A stretch of 64,000 bases of DNA from CAADGL01 sp964643885 (GTDB lineage Bacteria; Planctomycetota; Phycisphaerae; UBA1845; Fen-1342). Position numbers and translations under genes: made by a program. This document shows positions 1 to 7,733 of the stretch, piece after piece; positions within the stretch are counted from its first letter, which is position 1; each line of letters opens with the position of its first letter. Where the stretch lies: NCBI GenBank assembly GCA_964643885.1, contig CAZXUI010000018.1:1-64000 (forward strand), in the 5' to 3' direction. Below the pieces are notes generated by a model, which saw only the letters and a list, made by a program, of their open reading frames with translations, did not search any database and had not been told where the DNA came from.

Positions 1-372
1 AAGGCGGCAAAGTTCATACAATCAACAAGGTCGTCCCCAGGGAAGCTGGGTCGTAACCTCGTCAAAGCGGGTCACTGCAAGCCGCCCGGCGCGGCGGCGC
101 ATCACATCGTCCCCGGTGGGAAGGCTGGGGCAGAGGAGGCGCGAGACATTCTCACGAAATGGGAGATCGACATCAATGCGGCCGAGAATGGCGTGTGGCT
201 GCCGCATAAGGCCGATAGCAAGGCACCTGGAGCTCGTCATCCTCCTCTTCACGCAGACCGGTGCATCGAATATGTGACTCACAGCCTCAGAGGGGCGAGA
301 GGCCGCGACGAGGCGACTCAGGTGCTTGATCGTGTCCGCAAGGAACTGCTGAAAGGGACTTGCCCACCGTGA
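1..372 (+). CDS. C-terminal tip of an Rhs-type toxin with an AHH (HNH/EndoVII-like) nuclease domain, 5' end outside the window
   Basis: An open frame runs from the window edge for 123 codons to TGA at 370-372. It contains AAAHHIVPGG, then ENGVWLPHKADSK and a later HPPLHADRCIEY. This is the A-H-H, N-x-V-W-L-P and late-His pattern of the AHH nuclease family (HNH/endonuclease VII fold), which usually forms the variable C-terminal tip of polymorphic toxins. The next gene starts on the last base of this stop codon (TGATG), as expected of a toxin-immunity pair. The delivery part (Rhs core) would lie to the left of the window; nuclease activity is inferred from the motif only. Confidence 0.72.
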   Translation, partial: KAAKFIQSTRSSPGKLGRNLVKAGHCKPPGAAAHHIVPGGKAGAEEARDILTKWEIDINAAENGVWLPHKADSKAPGARHPPLHADRCIEYVTHSLRGARGRDEATQVLDRVRKELLKGTCPP

Positions 373-938
373 TGCCGATTCCGCAGGTATATCTGCTTCA
401 AGCGGACGTAGACAACTTCCGCAAAACGAGGGCCGCTGACAAGACTGGTAGAGATGTCCTGGGCACGCTGCGAGGAGAACCGATACTCCACAAGTGGAAA
501 CCAGTTCGCGTCAGCATGTATGATACCGGAAAGCCAATAGGTGACGTTACGTCCCTCGGAGCAGATCGGCCCGTCCTTAACCCACGTGCGATCGAGGCCC
601 TGCGCGATCTTATCGAGCCCTATGGCGAACTTCTTCCCCTTGACTGCGGCAGACAGCAGTGGTTCCTGTATCACGTCACTTTCGTTGTTGACTGTTTTGA
701 CCAAACCAAGATAGAGGGAGATCGATTCGATGATGGGCGTTTGTTCTGGATCAAACGATACGCGTTCATTCCCGAGCGGATCCGGAGTTTGACCGTCTTC
801 AGAGCACCTGAACTGCAGGGTGGACTCTTCGTGACAGACGTTTTCAAGTCGCGCGTCGAGTCCGCCGGCTTGCTAGGTTTCCGACTACCGGCGATCTGGC
901 CGCGGCAGGACTCATGGACTTCGCCGCTGGGGCCGTAG
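372..938 (+). CDS. Putative immunity protein for the AHH toxin (Imm11/DUF1629-like)
   Basis: 188 residues starting MPIPQVYLLQAD. I chose ATG at 372 over the in-frame TTG at 360 because it overlaps the toxin stop codon (TGATG) and has GAAAGGGA about 12 bases upstream. The C-terminal half, with LTVFRAPELQGGLFVTDVF followed by RVESAGLLGFRLPAIW, resembles the Imm11/DUF1629 group ('LFVSD-F--A-E-AGL-G'), immunity proteins common next to polymorphic toxins. No signal peptide or membrane segment, so it would act in the cytoplasm. Base composition looks less GC-rich than the housekeeping genes, consistent with transfer. Family assignment is from remembered pattern; the pairing is from position. Confidence 0.55.
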   Translation: MPIPQVYLLQADVDNFRKTRAADKTGRDVLGTLRGEPILHKWKPVRVSMYDTGKPIGDVTSLGADRPVLNPRAIEALRDLIEPYGELLPLDCGRQQWFLYHVTFVVDCFDQTKIEGDRFDDGRLFWIKRYAFIPERIRSLTVFRAPELQGGLFVTDVFKSRVESAGLLGFRLPAIWPRQDSWTSPLGP

Positions 939-984
939 GGATCAGCCCGCGAATGAAGGACTTTGAGGACACAGCCTGAGCCTC

Positions 985-2550
985 ATGATTCCGCAACGCG
1001 TTTCTGCTCTGCTGGTCATCACCGCCCACACGTGCTCCGGCGCGCTGTCGCAGGTGACCGATGCGGCCGGCACGCGGACCTTCGCGTACGACGCACGCTG
1101 GCTGCCGCTGGTCGAGTTCTCGGCCGAGCCGAACGACCCGAACAACCCGGCCGGGATCCGGATCGAGCGCAAGTACACCTGGGGCCTCGATGTGGCCGAC
1201 CAGGCCCGGGCGGGTAGCGCCGGCTTAGGTGGTACGGGCGTCTCGCCCGTCTCGATCGGCTCGGCCGCCGGAATCGGCGGCCTCCTCGCGTGCAGCGACC
1301 CCAATGACCCGGCCGACCCGGACGACTCGTTCGGCGACTACCTCTACTTCTACGACGGCGGCGGCAACGTCGGCCAGCTCATCGACTCGGCCAGCCCGGC
1401 CGACGCGGCGACGATCGCGGCCCGCTACGAGTACGACCCGTTCGGCAAACCGCTGCTGGACGTGACCGACCCGGCCGCCAGTGGACCGTATGCGGCCCAC
1501 AACCCCTTCCGCTTCAGCACCAAGTTCCACGACGCCGAGACCGGCCTGCACGCCTCCATCTTCCGCTACTACGACCCACGGCTGGCACGGTGGATCAATC
1601 GGGATCCGATCGGGGAGATCGGCGGGCTGAATGCGTACGCGTTCGTGCGCAGCTCGCCGCCCAAACTGGCCGACGCGGACGGCCGGTTGCCCTTCCTGAT
1701 TCCCATCGTCGGCGCCGGAATGCTCTACTTCGGAGCGGAATGGGCCAATGCCCCGAGTCCCTGGGACATGACGTATCCCCCCGTCACAGGGAGCTCCTGG
1801 AATGACATCGGAAACGGCGTCGCGGTCATCGACGGGACAGCCCGCGCCGTCGTCGGGACATTCCTCATCTTCTGCACGGGCGGCGACGCCGGCTACGGGC
1901 TGCGTGAACGCGGGATCGACATTACGGCCGCGGCGTTCGCCAGCATGGAGACCGGCCTGCACGTTCCGACTGACTACTACACGAACTTGCGGAGTGACGG
2001 CTGGAGTCCGGACGCGGCTGGCTGGGCTGTGTTCGGCCAGGGATTCATTGACGGCGTCCCTGCCGGACTGCTGGGCGGCGCCCGCGCCCTGGTCGGCCGG
2101 GCCATCTTCGTCGGCCCGGGTTCCCGCGGCGCGAAGTGCGCCGTGCGCGGTCCCTGCCGGGTCATCTTCCAGGAGGAGTTCAACCCACTACCGGTGCTGG
2201 ATCGGAATTTCACACCGTGGGACTTTGCAACTTCCCCGCGTGGCGTCGCGCTCGAGGTACTACAAGGCAGAAATCTCCATCCGAACTTTCGAGCAATCGA
2301 CCGGTTCGAGGACGGCATCGCCACGAGCATCAAGAGCATTGACTTGAACGCGAAGTCGTATCAGAATTGGCGGACGCTGGACAGGAAACTGGCTGGCGAC
2401 CTTGAAGCACTGGCGAACTTCAACGGAGATCGGTACGCGGGCGTGGAGATTCTCCCGTCTCAAATCAAAGGTCGGCGACTCGAGCTCGTGATCCCCGCCA
2501 GCAGCGGTACTTGTGACCAGAACACCGTATTCCAGTCCATCATCGACTAG
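985..2550 (+). CDS. Truncated Rhs core protein with a CdiA-EC869-like endonuclease toxin tip
   Basis: 521 residues from ATG 985; the frame is open only from 967, so the long Rhs shell is missing. Residues about 145-225 are the Rhs-associated core: YEYDPFGKPL, NPFRFSTKFHDAETGLHASI, FRYYDPRLARWINRDPIGE, GGLNAYAFV. After a hydrophobic/glycine-rich linker, the last ~105 residues (PRGVALEVLQGRNL, AIDRFEDGIATSIKSIDL, LEALANFNGDRY) match the pattern of the CdiA EC869-type endonuclease toxin domain. A 24-bp palindromic repeat at 1231-1254 is read in frame as GGTGVSPV. A candidate immunity gene begins 41 bp downstream. Looks like a displaced C-terminal cassette; whether it is still delivered is unknown. 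Confidence 0.72.
   Translation: MIPQRVSALLVITAHTCSGALSQVTDAAGTRTFAYDARWLPLVEFSAEPNDPNNPAGIRIERKYTWGLDVADQARAGSAGLGGTGVSPVSIGSAAGIGGLLACSDPNDPADPDDSFGDYLYFYDGGGNVGQLIDSASPADAATIAARYEYDPFGKPLLDVTDPAASGPYAAHNPFRFSTKFHDAETGLHASIFRYYDPRLARWINRDPIGEIGGLNAYAFVRSSPPKLADADGRLPFLIPIVGAGMLYFGAEWANAPSPWDMTYPPVTGSSWNDIGNGVAVIDGTARAVVGTFLIFCTGGDAGYGLRERGIDITAAAFASMETGLHVPTDYYTNLRSDGWSPDAAGWAVFGQGFIDGVPAGLLGGARALVGRAIFVGPGSRGAKCAVRGPCRVIFQEEFNPLPVLDRNFTPWDFATSPRGVALEVLQGRNLHPNFRAIDRFEDGIATSIKSIDLNAKSYQNWRTLDRKLAGDLEALANFNGDRYAGVEILPSQIKGRRLELVIPASSGTCDQNTVFQSIID
1231..1254. repeat. Palindromic repeat inside the rhs gene
   Basis: ACGGGCG-TCT-CGCCCGT (1234-1250) is a 7-bp stem with a 3-base loop, preceded by GGT. 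The same core recurs between genes at 22006-22028, where the stem is 10 bp. Here it lies in frame in the Rhs core region and encodes GTGVSPV, a stretch that looks out of place between QARAGSAGLG and SIGSAAGIGG. Confidence 0.7.
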
Positions 2551-2591
2551 GGCCGTAGCCGAGGCGTTGACGTCGCGATCGTCGAGGCGAA

Positions 2592-3035
2592 ATGATGCGA
2601 TATTGTGTGGTTCACGAGCTACGCAAGCGCATCGTGGTGGCACCCTTTGCAGCTACGGTCCACAAGGTATTCATCATTCAGCAGCCGCTCGCAGTCCTTT
2701 CGACGGATGCGGACGACGCTGCATTGGGAGGAGCCGTTCTGGAGGCCCTCAGTCATTGGCGCACCGACATACCGCATCCCGAATTCGGCGCATGGGATCG
2801 AGAGCTGCGTCCATTTCTGAGAGCTTTCAAGATACGAAGCTGGTCCGAGTTTTCGCGCCGTGGTCGGATTGTCGGGGTCGAGCACGAGGAATCGTCATTG
2901 AAGCTCGTCCCCCAAAAGCGGGAATCGCACGAAGGTTATACGCGCCTCGAGGATCGTACAATTACACTGCCACCAGATGCTAGCCCCGAGGCCATCGGCC
3001 GAGGCGTACGCGAAGCGCTAGCTCTCTGCGTTTAG
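2592..3035 (+). CDS. Putative cognate immunity protein for the EC869-like toxin
   Basis: 147 residues; tandem ATGs at 2592 and 2595 are both possible starts. It begins 41 bp after the toxin stop codon. The product is soluble, with a C-terminal EDRTITLPPDASPEAIGRGVREAL that reads like the end of small CdiI-type or Imm-type proteins ('I-LP-DAS-E-IG-ALR-AL'). I do not recognise a specific family. Role is inferred from position directly behind a toxin tip. It is visibly less GC-rich than neighbouring metabolic genes. Confidence 0.55.
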   Translation: MMRYCVVHELRKRIVVAPFAATVHKVFIIQQPLAVLSTDADDAALGGAVLEALSHWRTDIPHPEFGAWDRELRPFLRAFKIRSWSEFSRRGRIVGVEHEESSLKLVPQKRESHEGYTRLEDRTITLPPDASPEAIGRGVREALALCV

Positions 3036-3132
3036 GACGTCCGATACATCGTGTCAATCCGAGCTTCTGATTTCTCCGAGCACGAGCCGAGCGGCTCGTG
3101 CAGTCGGAATCTCGAATCTGCGGCGACATGCC

Positions 3133-3600
3133 ATGATCATTCGCTGGACTGCGATTGCCGTAGCGCTCATCGCAATCGGCTGCGCGCCAACCTATGAACC
3201 CGACCGCGACCTCCTCACGAGCGTGGAGAACCTCTGGCCGGGTGCTGCTTCGCCGCAGATTTCGAAGTACGCCTACGCCAGCGACGTGCTCGGCCGGCGC
3301 GAGTCCGTGGTACGGACCGGGTCGGCCTTCGACGGGCTGGGCGGTGCCAGCGACATCCACTTCGACGCCTGGAGCTACAACGACCGCCACGAGCTGATCG
3401 CCAGCGAGCGCTTCCTCGGATCCGACCCGCAGCAGCGCTCCGCGCCGGACTCGCCCTTCGACCGCGCGTATACGTACGACCCGATCGGCAACCGCGCCAC
3501 GAGCACCGAAGGCACCGGCCCGCAGACGACCTACACCTCGAACGACCTGAACCAGTACGACCCCGTCACGACCGCGTCCGCCGCCGCGAATTCGTACTGA
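3133..3600 (+). CDS. Orphan Rhs-repeat fragment behind a lipoprotein-like signal peptide
   Basis: 155 residues. The N-terminus MIIRWTAIAVALIAIGCAPT looks like a type II signal peptide with lipobox AIGC. It runs straight into YEPDRDLLTSVENLWPG and later RTGSAFDGLGGASDIHFDAW, FDRAYTYDPIGNR and YTSNDLNQY, which are Rhs/YD-repeat sequence. The protein stops at AANSY, far short of an Rhs core. Complete Rhs proteins are an order of magnitude longer, so this is a chimera or decayed remnant. Just past the stop a different frame (3597-3692) could encode a short hydrophobic segment ending WLWAYYGHVGSLG, perhaps another relic. Expression is unproven. Confidence 0.55.
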   Translation: MIIRWTAIAVALIAIGCAPTYEPDRDLLTSVENLWPGAASPQISKYAYASDVLGRRESVVRTGSAFDGLGGASDIHFDAWSYNDRHELIASERFLGSDPQQRSAPDSPFDRAYTYDPIGNRATSTEGTGPQTTYTSNDLNQYDPVTTASAAANSY

Positions 3601-3729
3601 TCACCTGTGCAGTCGCGATCTACCTGGTGCTGGTGACCCTCCGCCTCGGCTGGCTCTGGGCATACTATGGGCACGTCGGGTCGCTAGGCTGACCGCGAGA
3701 TCGCCGGCGACGCCCCCCAAGGTTTCGCT

Positions 3730-4309
3730 ATGACCACCCACAACCCCCGCGTCCGCTACCCGCAAATCCCCCCACTCAGTCCGCGGGCACACCCCGCCGT
3801 CCACCGCCTCCTGTCGGAGATCGACCATTTCACGGCCGGCCGGGCGACAATCCGCGCCTGCGCCTCACGCCGGTTCGACCTGCTGGAGGCCGACCGCTAC
3901 CTGCGGAACTGGCTGCTCGACGATTTCACCGAGCTTCACGGCCTGCTGGCCGGCGCCGCACCGCAGCGGCTGACCGCCCGCGCAGGCCGCCCAGCTCGAC
4001 CGCGACTTCCGCCGGCGCTTTTCCCGCCTGTCCGACCTGTGCGAGTCCCGGCTGCTGGCCACACACTCACCCGACCGCAGCGCGAGACTCGAAACCCTGT
4101 CGTGGGATGCCGCCCTCCAGCGAGCCTGGAAACGCCACTGCGACCTGTACGATCCGCAGGACAACGCCCCCGGCCGCGAAGCGACGCACTTCTGGGCCGC
4201 CCTCGTCGCCGACCCATCCCCGCTACGCCCGCGCACTCCCGAAAGTGAAGCCCGGCACCCCGCAACAGGGGGGTCAAAATTATGCACGCGCTTGACCCCC
4301 TCGTCTTGA
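3730..4309 (+). pseudogene. Frameshifted gene of unknown function
   Basis: Frame 1 from ATG 3730 gives a normal-looking protein (MTTHNPRVRYPQIPPLSPRA, then FDLLEADRYLRNWLLDDF) up to about 3970, after which it becomes Arg/Pro-rich shadow sequence. The second frame is open from 3974 and gives convincing coding sequence (QLDRDFRRRFSRLSDLCESR, LSWDAALQRAWKRHCDLYDP, EATHFWAALVADP) to TGA at 4307-4309. A single indel near 3975-3990 would join them into a protein of about 190 residues. I do not recognise the family. Either a true pseudogene or an assembly error; the stop lies inside the inverted repeat at 4265-4318. Confidence 0.55.
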
Positions 4310-4318
4310 CCCCCCTGT
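4265..4318. repeat. Perfect 13-bp inverted repeat
   Basis: ACAGGGGGGTCAA (4265-4277) is exactly complementary to TTGACCCCCCTGT (4306-4318), separated by 28 bases that include a further TTGACCCCC. No T-run follows, so it is not a convincing rho-independent terminator. It could be a remnant palindromic element next to the broken gene. Confidence 0.6.
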
Positions 4319-4471
4319 CTCGACCCTCCGGATGCGCGCCGGGTCACCAGTACTCCCTGATCGCGGCGCGATTCACCGCGCAAACGCCGGGCTCGTCGCG
4401 CGCTTCGCCGCGAAAATCACGGCCTCGTTCCGCGCCGCAAGCCCCAGGCCCGCCCTTTGCGATTCGTTTTT

Positions 4472-6103
4472 TCAGGGTCTCGGGCCCCCGGCCGGCTCCT
4501 TCACAACGAACGGCCGCTCCGCCCCCACGCCCGCATACATCCGCTCGGCCGCGAAGTCCGCCGTGTTCTTCAGCGGCGGAATCAGCAGCGTCCCCGTCAG
4601 CAGCAGCACGAGCGCACACAGGTGCACGATCAGCTTGCCACCCAGCGGCGCCCGCAGCCCCTCCGTCGCTTCGAGCTCGATCCCCCGCAGATACGTCTGC
4701 CGGATGATCCGCGCGTAGTAATACAGGCTGAGCGCCGTGTTCAGCACGACCGCCCCGACCACCACCCACAGAAACGGCGACGCCACCGCCGCCGAGCCGA
4801 GCGAATAGATCAGCCACCACTTGACGATAAACCCCCCCAGCGGCGGCAGCCCGATCAGCGACACCAGGCAGATCGTCAGCGACAGCGCCAACGACGGCTC
4901 GCGCCATCCCAGCCCCGTAAACGCATCCATATCCTCGCGGCCGGTGTCGCGCGCCACCAGACCCAGCACCATGAACGCCCCCAGGTTCATGAACAGGTAG
5001 ATCGCCAGATAGGCGACGACCGCACTCATCGCCGCGGCCGACGCCGCATCCGCCCGCTGCACCACCGCCCCCGCACACAGCATGTATCCCGCGTGCGCGA
5101 TCGAGCTGTACGCCAGCAGCCGCCGGACGTTGCTTTGCCCATAGGCCGCCAGGTTCGCCACCGTGCATGTCAGAATCGCGAACACGCCCACGCCGACCTG
5201 AATCGTCGGCAGAACAAGCTGCTCATACACCTGCGTACCCGGCACCGCGCACAGCCCCACCAGCCGCACCAGCAGCACGATCCCCGCCGCCTTGCTCGCC
5301 ACACTCAGCCACATCGCCACCGGCAGCGACGCCCCCTCGAACACATCGGGACACCAGAAATGAGACGGCACCGCCGAGATCTTGAACGCCACGCCCGCGA
5401 ACACCGCCAGCAGCGCCACGACCAGGATCGGCAGCGTCGCCGCGTCGGAAACCGCCGCCATCCGCTGCACCATCGTCGGCACGTGCAGCGTGCCGAACAG
5501 CCCGTACAGCAGGCTCGCCCCGAAGATCATGAAGCCGCTGGTCGCGGCGCCGAAGACCGTGTACTTGACCGCCGCCTCCGCCGCCGCCGGCCGGTGCCGG
5601 TCGAACCCCGCCAGCGCGAAGCTCGGCATCGACGCCAGCTCGATCGCGATGATCATGATCAGCAGGTGGATCGACTCCGCCATCAGCGCCATGCCCAGCG
5701 CACTGGCCACCAGCAGCGTCATGAACTCCGGCCCGCTGCGCTCCGACGGCGCATCGAACATCAGCCACATCAGCAGCACCGCGACCAGGAAGACCATCAG
5801 CAGCAGGCGGAAGAACGCCCCCAGCCGGTCAGCCGCGAGCATCCCCGGCCCCGGCTCGTGCAGCGCCGTCGCCCGCACGCCGAACAGCTCCACGCCGCCG
5901 TCCGCCACCTGCGGAAACACCCCGCCGGCCGCCACCGCCGCGGCGATCGCCCCGAGCAGCGCGATCAGGCCGCTCGTCCGCGTGTCGCGCCCGAACAGGA
6001 TCGGCCAGACGAGCAGCACGACCAGCGTCGCGACGAGCAGCAGCTCGGGCAGCACAAGCCGCATCGTCTGAAGATCGGGAACCCACATCGTCGCGAGCAT
6101 TCC
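4472..6103 (-). CDS. nuoN: NADH-quinone oxidoreductase subunit N
   Basis: 543 residues, an antiporter-like proton-pumping subunit in the membrane arm of complex I. Multi-spanning, with the conserved stretch IIAIELASMPSFALAGF and the lysine helix EAAVKYTVFGAATSGFMIFG. Later transmembrane helices include YSSIAHAGYMLCAG and LTICLVSLIGLPPLGGFIVKW, both typical of this family. I prefer ATG at 6103, 10 bases after GGAAGG, over the in-frame GTG at 6112. Last gene of the minus-strand nuoHJKLMN cluster, 31 bp after nuoM. Confidence 0.93.
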   Translation of the reverse strand, partial: GMLATMWVPDLQTMRLVLPELLLVATLVVLLVWPILFGRDTRTSGLIALLGAIAAAVAAGGVFPQVADGGVELFGVRATALHEPGPGMLAADRLGAFFRLLLMVFLVAVLLMWLMFDAPSERSGPEFMTLLVASALGMALMAESIHLLIMIIAIELASMPSFALAGFDRHRPAAAEAAVKYTVFGAATSGFMIFGASLLYGLFGTLHVPTMVQRMAAVSDAATLPILVVALLAVFAGVAFKISAVPSHFWCPDVFEGASLPVAMWLSVASKAAGIVLLVRLVGLCAVPGTQVYEQLVLPTIQVGVGVFAILTCTVANLAAYGQSNVRRLLAYSSIAHAGYMLCAGAVVQRADAASAAAMSAVVAYLAIYLFMNLGAFMVLGLVARDTGREDMDAFTGLGWREPSLALSLTICLVSLIGLPPLGGFIVKWWLIYSLGSAAVASPFLWVVVGAVVLNTALSLYYYARIIRQTYLRGIELEATEGLRAPLGGKLIVHLCALVLLLTGTLLIPPLKNTADFAAERMYAGVGAERPFVVKEPAGGPRP

Positions 6104-6134
6104 GAATGTCACCTTCCGCCGGCCGCGGCCGGGT

Positions 6135-7721
6135 TCAGCCCGCCGTGATCGCCAGGATGCCGTTGAGCGTGCCGCTGACGAAGTCGAGCAGCGTCTGCTT
6201 CGGCAGAATGCCCAGCGCGATCGCCAGCGCGGCCATCGGCGCCAGAATCAGCACCTCGCGGCGGTCCGCGTCGGCGATGCCGGCGTATTCGGGCCGCTCG
6301 GAACCGAGATAGACCCGCTGGATCATCCACAGGATGTAGCCGGCCGTCAGGATCGCGCCAGCGGCCGCCAGAATCCCGAAGATGAAGTTGTATCCACCCG
6401 CGCGATAGAGCACGTCGGAATCGAACGTGCCGAAGACGGCGTAGACCTCGCCGATGAATCCGCAGAGCGTCGGCAGACCCAGCGAAGCGAAGAAGCCGAC
6501 CGTCGCCAGCGAGCCGTACACGGGCATACTCAGCCAGAGGCCGCCGAAGCGGTTGATCTCGCGATGATGGGCGCGGTCATAGAGGACGCCGACGAGGAAG
6601 AAGCACATCGGGCTGGAGATGCCGTGGGCGATCATCTGGAACATCGCCCCCTGGAATCCGGCCTGCGTCAGGCTGGCCATGCCGAGCAGCACGTAGCCCA
6701 TGTGCGAGATCGAGCTGTAGGCGACGAGCTTCTTGAAGTCGTCCTGGGCCATGGCGCACAGAGCGCCGTAGAGGATGTTCACGACGCCGAGCCAGCCGAG
6801 CGTGACCGCCAGGAACTGCCCGGCCTCCGGCAGGATCGGATAGCAGAAGCGAAGCATGCCGTAGCCGCCCATCTTCAGCAGCACGCCGGCCAGAATCATG
6901 CTGATGGGCGTGGGCGCCTCGACGTGCGCATCGGGCAGCCACGTGTGGAACGGAAAGACGGGGATCTTGATCGCGAAGCCGATGTACAGCAGCACGAACA
7001 TCGCGGTCGAGAACTTGAAGCCCAGGAAGAGCGTCTGGGGATCGTTGAAGAGCGTCCGCAGGGCCGGGTCGGTCGCCAGGCGAATGATATCGAACGTGCG
7101 CTGGCCGACCGGCGGGTAGAAGTACAGCGCCAGCATGGCGATCAGCATCAGCACGCTGCCGGCCAGCGTGTAGATGAAGAACTTGATCGCGGCGTACTCT
7201 TTGCGCGGCCCGCCCCAGACGCCGATCAGGAAATACATCGGCAGCAGCATCACTTCCCAGAAGATGTAGAACAGGAAGAAGTCCAGCGCGCAGAAGACGC
7301 CCAGCATGCCGGTCTCGAGCAGCAGCAGCAGGCTCATGTAGCCCTTCAGCCCGCGGCGCGTCTTCCAGCTCTCGAAGTTCCAGCTCGCCGCGCAGGCCAG
7401 CAGGCTGATCAGCGTCGTCAGCACGACCAGCGGCATGCTCAGCCCGTCGACACCCAGGTAATACTCGACCTTGAAGGCCCGGTCGGTCGTCTCGATCCAG
7501 GTGACGCGCTGCTCGAAGAAAATGCCGCCGTAGCCGCCGTTGGCCGACCCGGCCGCCTCATCGCCCAGGAACGGACCGATCAGCAGCAGGCTCAGCACGA
7601 ATGGAATGGCCGAGAAGAGCAGTGCGGTGCGCTTGATCAGGTCGGCCCGGCTCAGAAAGAGCACGAGCACCGCGCCGATCAGCGGCGTGAAGACGATCCA
7701 GCTCAGCAGCGAACCGGCCAT
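6135..7721 (-). CDS. nuoM: NADH-quinone oxidoreductase subunit M
   Basis: 528 residues, a proton-pumping antiporter-like subunit of complex I. Diagnostic stretches are FFLFYIFWEVMLLPMYFLIG (essential Glu), PVFPFHTWLPDAHVEAPTPI, SMILAGVLLKMGGYGMLRF and YSSISHMGYVLLGMASLT. Length is slightly above the common ~500. It follows nuoL by 12 bp, consistent with one transcript. Confidence 0.95.
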   Translation of the reverse strand: MAGSLLSWIVFTPLIGAVLVLFLSRADLIKRTALLFSAIPFVLSLLLIGPFLGDEAAGSANGGYGGIFFEQRVTWIETTDRAFKVEYYLGVDGLSMPLVVLTTLISLLACAASWNFESWKTRRGLKGYMSLLLLLETGMLGVFCALDFFLFYIFWEVMLLPMYFLIGVWGGPRKEYAAIKFFIYTLAGSVLMLIAMLALYFYPPVGQRTFDIIRLATDPALRTLFNDPQTLFLGFKFSTAMFVLLYIGFAIKIPVFPFHTWLPDAHVEAPTPISMILAGVLLKMGGYGMLRFCYPILPEAGQFLAVTLGWLGVVNILYGALCAMAQDDFKKLVAYSSISHMGYVLLGMASLTQAGFQGAMFQMIAHGISSPMCFFLVGVLYDRAHHREINRFGGLWLSMPVYGSLATVGFFASLGLPTLCGFIGEVYAVFGTFDSDVLYRAGGYNFIFGILAAAGAILTAGYILWMIQRVYLGSERPEYAGIADADRREVLILAPMAALAIALGILPKQTLLDFVSGTLNGILAITAG

Positions 7722-7733
7722 TTGCCGACTCCT

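Noticed and set aside
4265..4318. Rho-independent terminator or insertion-sequence end
   Set aside because: The 28-base loop and lack of a T-run argue against a terminator. No transposase or target duplication is visible.
4457..6148. 563-codon open frame on the plus strand opposite nuoN
   Set aside because: The product is almost entirely Arg, His, Gln and Pro. It is the typical antisense shadow of a GC-rich gene with G/C third positions; the minus strand encodes NuoN.
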